Source: Microbacterium galbinum (GTDB lineage Bacteria > Actinomycetota > Actinomycetes > Actinomycetales > Microbacteriaceae). Taken from it: a DNA stretch of 64,000 nt. A model generated the notes under the pieces. The model worked only from the letters and a program-made list of their open reading frames with translations, was not told the origin of the DNA and made no database searches. How positions within the stretch are numbered: position 1 is the first letter of the stretch; every line of letters begins with the position of its first letter. Below are positions 40,301-49,757 of the stretch, piece by piece. Location of the stretch: positions 1,083,630 to 1,147,629 of the forward strand of contig NZ_CP078077.1 in the NCBI RefSeq assembly GCF_023101185.1, written 5' to 3'. The position numbers and the translations under genes are program-made.

Positions 40301-41473
40301 TTACCCCGCGACGACGGCGAGGGGGTCGGTCCACAGCGGGCGGAACGCGAGTTCGGCCGCGCCGACGAGCAGCCGGTCCGAGCCGAGGGCCGCGGTGCGC
40401 AGCTCGACGACCTCGGCGCTCTCGCTCATCGCGAGTCGCGAGACCTCGGCCGCGAGGGTGTCGTGCTCTGCGTCGTCGAGCAGCGCGAGGAATCCGCCCA
40501 GCACGACCACTGCGGGGTTGAGCACGTTCACCGCGTTGGCGAGAGCGCTGCCGAGCACCCGGGCCTGCCGGGCGACCTCGGCCTCGGCAGCGGGGAGACC
40601 TGCCTCGTCGAGCGCTGCGGCGAGCGCGGCGTCGTCGGCATCGTCGAGGCCGAGGAGCGCCAGCAGATGCCGCCGGTTCACCTCTTCTTCGAGCACCCCG
40701 TCGGACGTGCGTCGGTCGGCGTCGTCGTCGATGCGAGGACGGTTGTGACCGAACTCTCCCGCGTAGCCGTTCGCCCCGGTCGCGGCCCGCCCGTGGATCA
40801 CGAGCCCGCCGCCGATGCCCGAGGCGCCGCCGTTGAGGTAGACGAGTTCGTCGATGTCGCGGCCGGCGCCGAAGAGGTGCTCGGCGAGCGCCCCGAGGGT
40901 CGCATCGTTGTCGACGGCGGTGCGGATGCCGGTGAGCTCCTCGATCCGCGCGGCGAGAGGTTCATCGGTCCAGGCGAGGTGCGGGGCGTTGCGCACGACG
41001 CCGTCGGCGGTGCGCACGAGCCCGGGCACGGCGACGCCGATGCCGATCACGGTGCTGTACAGCAGAGCATCCGTCTGCCAGTGCGCCAACCGGGCGGCGA
41101 CGAGCGCGGCGACCTCGGCGGCGGTCGGGGTGGCCGTGTTCACGATGCGCTCGCGCACGACGATGCGGCGATCGAGGGCGACGGCGGCGATCTCGACCGC
41201 GTCGACCTCGGGGTGCACGCTGATCGCGACGACGGATGCCGAGGGCGCGACCACCGGCGAGGGGCGGCCGGCGCGCGACGAGGATTCCGGCGGGCGCTCG
41301 TCGACGAGTCCCGCGGCCGCGAGTTCGAAGACGAGGGCGGCGATCGTGGAGCGGTTGAGCCCGGTGGCCTCGGTGAGGGCCGATCGCGACTGGGCGCCGT
41401 CGTGATGGACGATCGACAGGATCCGCGCGAGGTTCGCTTCGCGGGAGCGCGGGGTGGTCAGGTCACGGGGCAC
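40301..41473 (-). CDS. ROK-family transcriptional repressor (XylR-type)
   Basis: A 390-residue ROK protein. Residues 10-70 form a winged helix ([40 protein letters not shown]). The sugar-kinase-like domain has [47 protein letters not shown] and [11 protein letters not shown]. The typical ROK zinc cysteines (CxCGxxGC) are absent; the segment after GHNRPRID is [19 protein letters not shown]. It is divergent from xylA with 119 bp between them, which identifies it as the xylose-operon repressor. Confidence 0.9.
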   Translation of the reverse strand: MPRDLTTPRSREANLARILSIVHHDGAQSRSALTEATGLNRSTIAALVFELAAAGLVDERPPESSSRAGRPSPVVAPSASVVAISVHPEVDAVEIAAVALDRRIVVRERIVNTATPTAAEVAALVAARLAHWQTDALLYSTVIGIGVAVPGLVRTADGVVRNAPHLAWTDEPLAARIEELTGIRTAVDNDATLGALAEHLFGAGRDIDELVYLNGGASGIGGGLVIHGRAATGANGYAGEFGHNRPRIDDDADRRTSDGVLEEEVNRRHLLALLGLDDADDAALAAALDEAGLPAAEAEVARQARVLGSALANAVNVLNPAVVVLGGFLALLDDAEHDTLAAEVSRLAMSESAEVVELRTAALGSDRLLVGAAELAFRPLWTDPLAVVAG

Positions 41474-41515
41474 GTTCCCACTTTAGGGGTGCGGATGCGG
41501 CCTGTCATCGGTTAT

Positions 41516-41530
41516 GTTGTGAATCACAAC
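41516..41530. promoter_or_regulatory. Palindromic operator in the xylR/xylA gap
   Basis: GTTGTGAATCACAAC is a perfect dyad of 7-bp arms around one central base, in an AT-rich patch between the divergent ROK and xylA genes. It is the only good palindrome there and so the probable XylR site. Confidence 0.8.
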
Positions 41531-41592
41531 TTATTGCGCCGCGGCATCCGCCCGGCCCCGCAGACCACCGCAGCACTCGCAGAGGAGCGATC

Positions 41593-42780
41593 ATGCCCAC
41601 CCCCACCCGCGCCGACAAGTTCTCGTTCGGACTCTGGACCATCGGCTACAACGGCACCGACCCGTTCGGCGGCCCCACCCGCCCGGCGCTCGACGTCGTG
41701 CACGCCGTCGAGAAGCTGTCGGAGCTCGGCGCCTACGGCCTCACCTTCCACGACGACGACCTGTTCGCCTTCGGATCGACGGATGCCGAGCGCCAGACCC
41801 AGATCGACCGCCTGAAGGGCGCACTCGCCGACACAGGCGTCGTGGTGCCGATGGTGACCACCAACCTCTTCAGCGCACCCGTCTTCAAGGACGGCGGCTT
41901 CACGTCGAACGACCGCCAGGTGCGCCGCTTCGCGCTGCGCAAGGTGCTGCGCAACCTCGATCTCGCCGCCGAGCTCGGAGCCAAGACCTTCGTGATGTGG
42001 GGTGGCCGCGAGGGCGCCGAGTACGACTCGGCGAAGGACGTGCGCGCAGCTCTCGAGCGCTATCGCGAGGCCGTCAACCTGCTCGGCGACTACGTCACCG
42101 ACAAGGGCTACGACATCCGCTTCGCGATCGAGCCCAAGCCCAACGAGCCCCGCGGCGACATCCTGCTGCCGACGCTCGGCCACGCGATCGCGTTCATCGA
42201 CTCCCTCGAGCGCCCCGAGCTCGTGGGCGTCAACCCCGAGGTCGGGCACGAGCAGATGGCGGGCCTCAACTTCACCGCCGGCATCGCCCAGGCGCTGTAC
42301 CACGGCAAGCTCTTCCACATCGACCTCAACGGTCAGCGCGGCATCAAGTACGACCAGGACCTCGTGTTCGGTCACGGCGACCTGCACAACGCGTTCTCGC
42401 TCGTCGATCTGCTCGAGAACGGCGGCCCCGGCGGGGTTCCGGCCTACGACGGCCCCCGCCACTTCGATTACAAGCCGTCGCGCACCGAGGACGAGACCGG
42501 GGTGTGGGACAGCGCCGCCGCCAACATGCGCACCTACCTGCTGCTCAAGGAGCGCGCCGCGGCCTTCCGCGCCGACCCCGAGGTGCAGGAGGCACTCGCC
42601 GCCGCGAAGGTCGCCGAACTCTCGACGCCCACTCTGAACGAGGGCGAGAGCTACGACGACCTGCTCGCCGACCGCGCGGCCTACGAGGACTTCGACGCGA
42701 ACGCGTACCTCGGCGGCAAGGGATTCGGCTTCGTGCGTCTGCAGCAGCTCGCCACCGAGCACCTGCTCGGCGCCCGCTGA
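41593..42780 (+). CDS. xylA: Xylose isomerase
   Basis: A 395-residue class I (actinobacterial type) xylose isomerase converting D-xylose to D-xylulose. The N-terminus is [19 protein letters not shown]. The catalytic histidine is in [11 protein letters not shown], metal ligands in [14 protein letters not shown] and [14 protein letters not shown], and the second metal site in [26 protein letters not shown] is the ribosome binding site. It is followed after 8 bp by xylB. Confidence 0.97.
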   Translation: MPTPTRADKFSFGLWTIGYNGTDPFGGPTRPALDVVHAVEKLSELGAYGLTFHDDDLFAFGSTDAERQTQIDRLKGALADTGVVVPMVTTNLFSAPVFKDGGFTSNDRQVRRFALRKVLRNLDLAAELGAKTFVMWGGREGAEYDSAKDVRAALERYREAVNLLGDYVTDKGYDIRFAIEPKPNEPRGDILLPTLGHAIAFIDSLERPELVGVNPEVGHEQMAGLNFTAGIAQALYHGKLFHIDLNGQRGIKYDQDLVFGHGDLHNAFSLVDLLENGGPGGVPAYDGPRHFDYKPSRTEDETGVWDSAAANMRTYLLLKERAAAFRADPEVQEALAAAKVAELSTPTLNEGESYDDLLADRAAYEDFDANAYLGGKGFGFVRLQQLATEHLLGAR

Positions 42781-42788
42781 GTCCGGCG

Positions 42789-44075
42789 ATGGCACTCGTC
42801 CTCGGGGTCGACTCCTCGACCCAGTCCTGCAAGGTGGTCGTCGTCGACTCCGTGACGGGTGCCATCGTGCGCTCCGGCCGCGCCCCTCACCCCGACGGCA
42901 CGTCGGTCGATCCCGAGGCGTGGTGGGTCGCGCTGCAACAGGCGATCGCGGACGCCGGGGGCCTCGACGACATCGAGGCGTGGGCGATCGGCGGTCAGCA
43001 GCACGGCATGGTCGCGCTCGACGCCGAGGGCCGCGTCATCCGCGATGCGCTGCTGTGGAACGACACCCGTTCTGCGCAGGCGGCCGACGATCTGATCGGC
43101 GAGTTCGGGGCATCCGTCCTCGCCGATCGCACCAGCCTCGTACCGGTGGCGTCGTTCACGATCACGAAACTGCGCTGGCTGCGCGATCACGAACCCGACA
43201 ACGCCGCCCGCGTCGCCGCCGTCGCGCTGCCGCACGACTGGCTCACCTGGCGACTGCGCGGCTTCGGACCCGAGCGGCCCGACCTCAAGGAGCTGGTGAC
43301 CGACCGATCGGATGCCTCGGGCACCGGTTACTGGAATCCCCGCACCGGGGAGTACGACCGCGAACTTCTCGTCGCCGCGCTCGGCCACGACGCCGTGCTG
43401 CCGCGGGTGCTCGGCGCCCGCGAATCGGTGACGGATGCCGCGGGCCGGCGCGTCGCGCCCGGTGCCGGCGACAATGCCGCCGTCGCCCTGGGCGTCGGTG
43501 CCCGGACCGGCGACGTGGTGGTGTCGATCGGCACCTCGGGAACGATCTTCGCGGTGACCGACCGGGGTGTGGCCGATCCGAGCGGGATCGTGGCGGGCTT
43601 CGCGGATGCCGCCGACGGCTACCTGCCCCTCGTGTGCACCCTCAACGCCGCACGCGTGCTCGACGTGATCGCGCGCCTGCTCGACGTGGACCATGACGGA
43701 TTGAGCACCCTCGCGCTGGAGGCGTCGCCCGGAGCGGGCGGTCTCGAACTCGTGCCGTACTTCGAGGGCGAGCGCTCGCCCAACCTGCCCGAGGCGACCG
43801 CGAGCCTGAACGCCATGACGCTCGCCTCGACGACGCGCGAGAACCTGGCGCGCGCCGCGGTCGAGGGGATGCTGGGCGGGCTGCGCTTCGGTCTCGACGC
43901 GCTCCGCGAGCTCGGCATCCCTCTCGATCGGGTGCTGCTCGTCGGCGGCGGCGCACAGTCCGGTGCCGTGCGGGAGATCGCGCCGCTGGTCTTCGGGCTG
44001 CCGGTCGAGGTGCCCGAGGCGGCGGAGTACGTCGCGGTCGGCATGGCCCGGCAGGCGGCATCCGTCCTGGACTGA
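42789..44075 (+). CDS. xylB: Xylulokinase
   Basis: A 428-residue FGGY kinase phosphorylating D-xylulose. [18 protein letters not shown] is the N-terminal phosphate loop; [16 protein letters not shown] and [17 protein letters not shown] are xylulokinase signatures. The C-terminal half shows [30 protein letters not shown] and [20 protein letters not shown]. It is somewhat shorter than the 480-500 residues of the Escherichia coli type, as is usual in actinobacteria. It is 8 bp after xylA, so both are on one transcript. Confidence 0.95.
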   Translation: MALVLGVDSSTQSCKVVVVDSVTGAIVRSGRAPHPDGTSVDPEAWWVALQQAIADAGGLDDIEAWAIGGQQHGMVALDAEGRVIRDALLWNDTRSAQAADDLIGEFGASVLADRTSLVPVASFTITKLRWLRDHEPDNAARVAAVALPHDWLTWRLRGFGPERPDLKELVTDRSDASGTGYWNPRTGEYDRELLVAALGHDAVLPRVLGARESVTDAAGRRVAPGAGDNAAVALGVGARTGDVVVSIGTSGTIFAVTDRGVADPSGIVAGFADAADGYLPLVCTLNAARVLDVIARLLDVDHDGLSTLALEASPGAGGLELVPYFEGERSPNLPEATASLNAMTLASTTRENLARAAVEGMLGGLRFGLDALRELGIPLDRVLLVGGGAQSGAVREIAPLVFGLPVEVPEAAEYVAVGMARQAASVLD

Positions 44076-44088
44076 CCCGCAGGCGGGG

Positions 44089-44757
44089 TCAGGTGATCGT
44101 CGCGACGAAGACCGGGGTCATCGCGGCCATCATCGCGGCCGAGATGACCATGGTGATCGCGCGCGACACGGCATCGCCCGTCGGGCTGGCCTCGGTGAGC
44201 TGCTCGATGCGCTTCTTGAGCTGACCCGACGAGGTCGGGCCCACCTCGTCGCGCAGCAGCGGATGCGCCGCATTCATGCCCTGCAGGATGGCGAGCAGCG
44301 CGAGATCGGCCTGGGTCGGCGCGAGCGTTCCCGCGATCACCGCGGCGAGACGCGAACGCAGCAGTGTCTCGGGACCGGGGTCGGACTCGGGAGTGCGCTC
44401 GGCGCCCCACCCGAAGAAGCCCCGCTCGCCGCGCGCCAGAATTCCCTGCGTGACCAGGGATTCGACGACCTCGTCGAGAGGATCGAGCTTCGACCGCATC
44501 ACGAGCGACTGCAGCCTCTTGCCGTTCACCGGCGCGAGACGGGCGAGCGCGGCATCCAGAACCGGATGCCCGGTCGGCTCCGCGGAGACGATCGTGATCG
44601 CGGGGTTCTTGCCCTCCCCCACGGTCACGCGATGATGCAGCACGAGGTCGACGATCACGGCCGCGACCTCACCGAACAGGCGGTTGGTGCTCACGCTCGA
44701 CTCGACCCGGCCATCCGGCCGGAGCAGCAGCAGGTGGAGTTCCTCGACGATCAGCAT
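44089..44757 (-). CDS. GPP34 family protein (Golgi phosphoprotein 3-like)
   Basis: A 222-residue GPP34-type protein. It begins MLIVEELHLLLLRPDGR, then NRLFGEVAAVIVDLVLHHRV. Further family features are LDEVVESLVTQGILARGE and AVIAGTLAPTQADLALLAIL. Eukaryotic relatives bind phosphoinositides at Golgi membranes; actinobacterial members are of unknown function. The C-terminus is hydrophobic (AITMVISAAMMAAMTPVFVA) and may insert in the membrane. An upstream start would add 12 residues lacking homology, so the ATG at 44757 is used. It converges with xylB, 13 bp apart. Confidence 0.85.
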   Translation of the reverse strand: MLIVEELHLLLLRPDGRVESSVSTNRLFGEVAAVIVDLVLHHRVTVGEGKNPAITIVSAEPTGHPVLDAALARLAPVNGKRLQSLVMRSKLDPLDEVVESLVTQGILARGERGFFGWGAERTPESDPGPETLLRSRLAAVIAGTLAPTQADLALLAILQGMNAAHPLLRDEVGPTSSGQLKKRIEQLTEASPTGDAVSRAITMVISAAMMAAMTPVFVATIT

Positions 44758-44825
44758 GCCCTCACGGTATGCCGCGGCATCCGCCCGCCGCATCCCCCGT
44801 GAGGCGGATGCCGGGCGAGGGGTAG

Positions 44826-44911
44826 GGCCCTTCGTCTCGTCGCTTCGCTCCTCGCTCAGGAACCGGGGTTCTTCCGGTCCCTGAGCGAGCGCAGCGAGAC
44901 GAAGGGCCCGC
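44826..44911. repeat. Long inverted repeat (cttcgtctcgtcgcttcg type)
   Basis: The arm gggcccttcgtctcgtcgct pairs with the second arm ending agcgagacgaagggcccg at 44911. It lies between the aquaporin and GPP34 genes. Confidence 0.85.
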
Positions 44912-44917
44912 CCCGAG

Positions 44918-45568
44918 TTACTCGGCCGCGGCGATCTTCTTCACGTCGTCGCTGTTGAGCAGACGGAACGCGAGGGCCGCGAGGGCGCCGCCGACGATCG
45001 GGGCGACGATGTAGAGCCACAGCGAGCTCCAGGCGAAGTGACCGCTGACCGAGAGGCCGAGCGCGACCGCCGGGTTGAAGCCGCCGCCGGAGATCGAGCC
45101 GACCGTCGTCGCACCGACGAACACCACGCCACCGATGGCGAGGCCGTAGAACGAGTTGCCCGCGGTGCCCTTGGCCGTGGCCACGTTGAGCACGACGTAC
45201 ACGAGGAAGAACGTGAAGATCGCTTCGACGAGGAACGCCGGACCGACCTGCACGACCATGGCCTCCTTCTCGGGCGCCCACCAGACGGCGCTGACGAGCG
45301 CTGCCAGCACGCCACCGATGGCCTGGGCCACGATGTAGGCGATCAGGTCGGCGACGCTGAGGCCGCCGCGCACGAAGACACCGACCGTGACGGCCGGGTT
45401 GAGGTGGGCACCGGAGATGTGCCCGGTCGCGAAGATCAGCACGGCGAGCGCGAAGCCGATCGCGAGCGGGGTCAGCGCGCTGCCGCTGTTCACCGCGCCG
45501 ATGATGCTGAGAACGAAGAGGAAGGTGGCGAGCGCTTCTGCGACCGCCTTGCGTGCCGTACCGGTCAT
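44918..45568 (-). CDS. Aquaporin (MIP family)
   Basis: A 216-residue membrane channel with six helices and two half-helices. The two NPA boxes are visible in SGAHLNPAVTVGVFV and GGGFNPAVALGLSV. The N-terminus EALATFLFVLSIIGAVNSGS and the middle LVEAIFTFFLVYVVLNVATA are typical. Length and short loops point to the water-channel (AqpZ-like) rather than the glycerol-facilitator subgroup. It is a single-gene transcript flanked by repeats. Confidence 0.93.
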   Translation of the reverse strand: MTGTARKAVAEALATFLFVLSIIGAVNSGSALTPLAIGFALAVLIFATGHISGAHLNPAVTVGVFVRGGLSVADLIAYIVAQAIGGVLAALVSAVWWAPEKEAMVVQVGPAFLVEAIFTFFLVYVVLNVATAKGTAGNSFYGLAIGGVVFVGATTVGSISGGGFNPAVALGLSVSGHFAWSSLWLYIVAPIVGGALAALAFRLLNSDDVKKIAAAE

Positions 45569-45745
45569 GGAGATCCCGTCTCTCGAGTCTGGTGGTGCGC
45601 GATCCCCCCGGACCGCCGGCTGAAAACTATCGGCACTTCCCCCGGGCGTGTCGCCCGACGCGCGGCATTCCTGAGAAATCGCTGAACGAATTTCACCCTG
45701 TCAACCCCGTCGTCGGACGACTGCCGCGCCCCTAGTCTTCCGAGG

Positions 45746-47116
45746 ATGACAACCGAAAAGGCCCCTGCGGCCGAAGCCCCGACGCGACTGCGGCGGGCGA
45801 TCACCGGTCCACTCCTGTTCGCCTTCATCCTGGGCGATGTCCTCGGTGCCGGCATCTACGCGCTCATGGGCGTGCTGTCCGAGAAGGTCGGCGGGATGCT
45901 GTGGGCACCGCTGCTCGTCGCACTCCTGCTCGCGCTGCTCACCGCAGGGTCGTACGCCGAACTCGTCACGAAGTATCCGCGCGCCGGTGGCGCCGCGGTC
46001 TTCGCCGAGCGGGCTTTCCGCAGTCCGGTCATCTCGTTCCTCGTCGGCTTCAGCATGCTCGCCGCCGGTGTCGTGAGCGCCGCCGGCCTCTCGATCGCGT
46101 TCGCCGGCGACTACCTCGGCACCTTCATCGACCTGCCGACCACACCCGTGGCGATCGCCTTCCTCGCCGTCGTCGCGCTTCTCAACGCCCGCGGCATCCG
46201 AGAATCCCTCGGAGCGAACCTGGTCATGACCACCATCGAGCTCAGCGGTCTGGTCATCGTGATCGCCGTCGTCTCGGTGTTCTTCTTCGGTGGCGGGGGC
46301 GATGCCTCCCGCGTCGTCGAGACGCCGGAGGGCACCCCCGCGGCACTCGCCGTGCTCGCCGGCGCCGTGATCGCGTACTACTCCTTCGTCGGCTTCGAGA
46401 CTTCCGCGAACATGATCGAAGAGGTCAAGAACCCCAGCCGCACGTACCCGCGCGCACTGTTCGCCTCGCTCCTCACCGCCGGCGTCGTCTACGTGCTGGT
46501 CGGTCTCGCGAGCTCGATCGCCCTGCCGGCCTCCGAGCTGCAGGAGTCCTCCGGCCCCCTGCTCGCGGTCGTCGAGGCCGCCGGGGCCAGCATTCCCTCC
46601 TGGCTGTTCAGCCTCATCGCCCTCATCGCCGTCGCCAACGGCGCACTGCTCACGATGATCATGGTCAGCCGCCTGACCTACGGCATGTCCGAGCAGAAGC
46701 TGCTGCCGGACGTGCTCTCGCGTGTGCTGCCGAAGCGCAAGACGCCATGGGTCGCGATCCTCGTCACCACGCTGGTCGCGATGGGCCTCACCCTCGTCGG
46801 CGACCTCGAGACGCTCGCCGCGACGGTCGTGCTCCTCCTGCTGATCGTGTTCCTCAGCGCCAACGTCTCGGTGCTGGTGCTGCGTCGCGACAAGGTCGAC
46901 CATCCGCACTTCCGGGTGTGGACGTTCGTCCCCGTGCTCGGCATCCTGTCGTGCATCCTGCTCTTCACGCAGCAGAGCCCCGAGGTCTGGCTGTTCGGCG
47001 CCATCCTGCTGGCCGTCGGAGCCGTGCTCTTCCTGCTCACCCGCCTCGCGCGACGACGCGCCGATACGACCACCCACCACCCCACCGAGGAGAACACCCA
47101 TGAGCACGCAGAATGA
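45746..47116 (+). CDS. APC-family amino acid permease
   Basis: A 456-residue transporter with about 12 membrane helices. The family motif in helix 1 is FAFILGDVLGAGIYALMGVL, followed by SYAELVTKYPRAGGAAVFAE. Later YYSFVGFETSANMIEEVKNP is the conserved central motif of the superfamily. It imports or exchanges amino acids or polyamines; the substrate is not evident. The last 17 bases overlap a small acidic-protein gene. Confidence 0.88.
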   Translation: MTTEKAPAAEAPTRLRRAITGPLLFAFILGDVLGAGIYALMGVLSEKVGGMLWAPLLVALLLALLTAGSYAELVTKYPRAGGAAVFAERAFRSPVISFLVGFSMLAAGVVSAAGLSIAFAGDYLGTFIDLPTTPVAIAFLAVVALLNARGIRESLGANLVMTTIELSGLVIVIAVVSVFFFGGGGDASRVVETPEGTPAALAVLAGAVIAYYSFVGFETSANMIEEVKNPSRTYPRALFASLLTAGVVYVLVGLASSIALPASELQESSGPLLAVVEAAGASIPSWLFSLIALIAVANGALLTMIMVSRLTYGMSEQKLLPDVLSRVLPKRKTPWVAILVTTLVAMGLTLVGDLETLAATVVLLLLIVFLSANVSVLVLRRDKVDHPHFRVWTFVPVLGILSCILLFTQQSPEVWLFGAILLAVGAVLFLLTRLARRRADTTTHHPTEENTHEHAE

Positions 47117-47324
47117 CACCGCGAACGACGGCGCGAACGACGGCGAGGACTTCGAAGCGAACCGTCACGACCAGCTCACGTCGGCGCCCGAGTCGACCGA
47201 AGCCGATGCCGCTCCCCGCATCGACGTGAGCGAGCACGACGGCACGACGCGCATCGACATCCGCGACGACGCCGAGGTTCGGCCCGGCGCCGGCCCGGGG
47301 ATGCCGGAAGCCGACGGCGAGTAG
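47100..47324 (+). CDS. Small acidic protein overlapping the permease
   Basis: A 74-residue, strongly acidic protein. It begins MSTQNDTANDGANDGEDFEA and ends with GPGMPEADGE; the middle APRIDVSEHDGTTRIDIRDD looks conserved in style. It has no signal or membrane helix and is probably disordered. The ATG has CGAGGAGAA upstream and overlaps the permease end by 17 bp, which suggests translational coupling. No family is recognised; I cannot rule out that it is not expressed. Confidence 0.55.
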   Translation: MSTQNDTANDGANDGEDFEANRHDQLTSAPESTEADAAPRIDVSEHDGTTRIDIRDDAEVRPGAGPGMPEADGE

Positions 47325-47344
47325 CCCCGGCTCTCGGGCTCAGA

Positions 47345-48628
47345 TCACTCGACGGGCGGCTCGACGCACGGCAGTGCTGCGGCGTTGACCGCTTCTCGAT
47401 ACTGCTCGGCGGTGAACGGCAGACCGAACTCGGGAGCGGTCTGGCCGTCGGCGGCCGGAGCCTTCGAGCCGATGGCCGCGAGCTCCCAGGCCAGGGACTG
47501 CGCGATACCCGCACCCGCGGTCGAGTTGTTCAGCACCACGGCGACGGTGAATCCGCTCGCCGGGTCGGAGTACGCGGCGGTCGCGTAACCGGGAGTCCAC
47601 CCGTGCTGACCGACCATCGAACCGACCAGGAACGCGCCACCCGTGGCCTGGTACCAGGACTCGGCACCGTCGAACGCGGGCAGCGGCGCGGCGAAGCGGT
47701 CGGGCTCCTCCTTCGTGCGCAGCACCTGACGGGCTTCGGCCTGCGCGTAGCGGCCGAGGTCGGCGATCGTCGAGACGGCACCCGAATCGGTGAACCCCGA
47801 GCTCGACGACATCTTCGTGATGTCGACGGGGGCGCTGCACGCGAAGCCGCCCTCGACCGGGTTCAGGTAGTGGCCTCGGAGCACGTCGCCGGTGGACGGC
47901 GTCGCGGAGGTCGAGGGCGGGAGCGACGTGTTCGCGAGGCCGAGCGGCTCGGTCACGTACTCGGCGATCAACTGCGACGCCGACATCCCGGAGGCGCGCT
48001 CGAGCGCGAGGCCGAGCAGCAGGTACCCGGCGTCGGAGTCGCGGTACGTCGTCGCCACGGGAGTGCGCGGAGCGGCGAGGCCGAAGCCGGCCAGCTCGAG
48101 CGGAGCCCACACGCGGTCGGGGGTCTTCAGCCACTCCGCCTTGATCTTCTCCTCCGACGATCCGAGGCCCGAGGTGCCGTTGCAGAGGTCGAGGAGGGTG
48201 ACGTCCTCGAGGTCGGGCACGCCCGACACGTAGTCGGGAACGGCGCCGTCGAGGTCGACGGTGCCCTCGTCGGCGAGCGCGTAGAGCACGTCGCACGTCA
48301 TGAGGCGCGTGACATCGGCGATGCGGAACGACATGTCGACATCGACAGGAGTCTCGCCACCGGGCTCCTGCGAGCCGACGCCCGTCACCCACTGGCCGCT
48401 CCACGGGGCCCAGACCCCGACGATCGCGGCCGACGAGCCCGACGCGCGGATCGCGTTGTCGACGGCTTCCTGCATCTGCGCGGTCATGTCGTCGGGCAGA
48501 GCGCCGTCGACCTGCGCCGGAGGCTCGTAGGTGAAGCTGTCTTCGGAGGTGCATCCGGTGAGGACGAGTCCGAGCACGACCGCACTGGCCGCGGCGGCGC
48601 GCCAGCGGCGCGACGAGAGAAGCTGCAT
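47345..48628 (-). CDS. Lipoprotein with beta-lactamase/penicillin-binding fold, apparent pseudoenzyme
   Basis: A 427-residue serine-hydrolase-fold protein. A lipoprotein signal (VVLGLVLTGC, lipobox LTGC at 23-26) starts it, so it is anchored outside. The family landmark SFRIxxVT is present as SFRIADVTRLMTCDV. However, the catalytic SxxK is D105-V-T-R108: both nucleophile serine and general-base lysine are replaced. The YxN region reads TTYRDSDAGYLLLG, and the terminal HxG region QHGWTPGYATAA. The fold is kept but classical acylation cannot occur. It may bind peptidoglycan precursors or act as a sensor. ATG at 48628 gives the proper signal peptide. Confidence 0.8.
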   Translation of the reverse strand: MQLLSSRRWRAAAASAVVLGLVLTGCTSEDSFTYEPPAQVDGALPDDMTAQMQEAVDNAIRASGSSAAIVGVWAPWSGQWVTGVGSQEPGGETPVDVDMSFRIADVTRLMTCDVLYALADEGTVDLDGAVPDYVSGVPDLEDVTLLDLCNGTSGLGSSEEKIKAEWLKTPDRVWAPLELAGFGLAAPRTPVATTYRDSDAGYLLLGLALERASGMSASQLIAEYVTEPLGLANTSLPPSTSATPSTGDVLRGHYLNPVEGGFACSAPVDITKMSSSSGFTDSGAVSTIADLGRYAQAEARQVLRTKEEPDRFAAPLPAFDGAESWYQATGGAFLVGSMVGQHGWTPGYATAAYSDPASGFTVAVVLNNSTAGAGIAQSLAWELAAIGSKAPAADGQTAPEFGLPFTAEQYREAVNAAALPCVEPPVE

Positions 48629-48726
48629 GTAGGAAACCCCCGGAGATGTGTCTCCCGATTCTAGAGCGCCGAGCCTGAAAGACGACATCGAGCCCTCGGC
48701 ATGCGCCGACGTTCTATGGTGATCTG

Positions 48727-49041
48727 GTGCCCCACATCTTCGATGACGCCGTGACCGCCGCCGTCCTGCACCACATGAACGACGACCACACCGACGACAA
48801 CCTGCTCATCGCCCGTGCGTTCTCGACGGCATCGGATGCCGAGGTGACGGATGCCGTCATGACCGGGTTCGACGGCGACGGCGGCACCTGGCAGGTCACC
48901 CGTGCCGGCGAGACCACGGAGCTCGTCGTGGCGTGGCCGGGCGGATCGATCACCGAGCGTCCCGAGGTTCGTCGGGAGATCGTCGCGCTCTACGACGCGG
49001 CCTGCGAACGACTGGGCATCGAGCCCCGTCCGCACGCCTGA
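48727..49041 (+). CDS. DUF2470 family protein
   Basis: A 104-residue protein starting with GTG. The pattern AAVLHHMNDDHTDDNLLIAR with paired histidines matches DUF2470, the C-terminal domain of heme-binding HugZ-type proteins. Here it is a stand-alone domain, 54 bp before the heme oxygenase gene and on the same strand, which supports a role in heme binding or iron acquisition. The start overlaps no neighbour. The iron box between it and the next gene indicates that the oxygenase also has its own promoter. Confidence 0.8.
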   Translation: MPHIFDDAVTAAVLHHMNDDHTDDNLLIARAFSTASDAEVTDAVMTGFDGDGGTWQVTRAGETTELVVAWPGGSITERPEVRREIVALYDAACERLGIEPRPHA

Positions 49042-49067
49042 TCCGGGGTCGTCACAGGGTTTCGCCA

Positions 49068-49087
49068 AAGGTAAGGCTGCCCTTACA
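49068..49087 (+). promoter_or_regulatory. DtxR/IdeR-type iron box upstream of heme oxygenase
   Basis: AAGGTAAGGCTGCCCTTAC closely fits the consensus TWAGGTWAGSCTWACCTWA and is nearly palindromic. It ends about 10 bp before the ATG, so a bound DtxR/IdeR-Fe complex would block transcription when iron is sufficient. Confidence 0.8.
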
Positions 49088-49095
49088 CTGAAGGC

Positions 49096-49743
49096 ATGCC
49101 CGAGATCCTCTCCTTCTCCGCCGCCCTGCGCGAGCGCTCGTCCGGATCGCACTCCCGCAGCGAGACCGCCGGCTTCATGTCCGACCTCCTGAAGGGCGAA
49201 GGCTCCCGCGAGGACTACATCTCGCTCGTCGCCCAGCACTACTTCATCTACGAGGCGCTCGAAGGTGCCGGCGACCGCATGCGCCAGGACCCCGTGGCCA
49301 CCGTCTTCATCAGCGACAAGCTCACGCGCCTGCCCGCGCTCGAGGCCGACCTCGAGTTCCTGCTCGGCGCCGACTGGCGTTCGCAGATCGTGCCGCTGCC
49401 CACCACGCAGCGCTACGTCGAGCGCATCAACCAGGTCGGCGCGACCTGGGCCGGCGGATTCGTCGCCCACCACTACACCCGCTATCTCGGCGACCTCTCG
49501 GGCGGCATCTTCATCGGCCGCGTGATGGCCCGCCGCTTCGGCTTCGAGACCAACGGCATCGGGTTCTACCTCTTCGATGACATCGCCGACCCGGCCGCCT
49601 TCAAGGACGTCTACCGCGAGCAGCTCGACGCCGCCCCGTGGGACGAGGCCGAGCGTGAGCGCGTCATCGACGAGGTGCTGCTCGCCTACCGCTTCAACAC
49701 CGAGCTCTTCGAAGACCTCGACCGGGCCCGCGCCGCGGCGTAG
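49096..49743 (+). CDS. Biliverdin-producing heme oxygenase
   Basis: A 215-residue heme oxygenase that cleaves heme to biliverdin, CO and iron. The proximal histidine is near residue 19 in RERSSGSHSRSETAGFM. Further motifs are QHYFIYEALEGAGDR and the distal-helix glycines in YTRYLGDLSGGIFIGR. These match HmuO-type actinobacterial enzymes. Control by iron is indicated by the box at 49068-49087, and the DUF2470 gene upstream is probably functionally linked. No heme ABC transporter is in the window. Confidence 0.94.
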   Translation: MPEILSFSAALRERSSGSHSRSETAGFMSDLLKGEGSREDYISLVAQHYFIYEALEGAGDRMRQDPVATVFISDKLTRLPALEADLEFLLGADWRSQIVPLPTTQRYVERINQVGATWAGGFVAHHYTRYLGDLSGGIFIGRVMARRFGFETNGIGFYLFDDIADPAAFKDVYREQLDAAPWDEAERERVIDEVLLAYRFNTELFEDLDRARAAA

Positions 49744-49757
49744 TCCCGCACGTGGCG

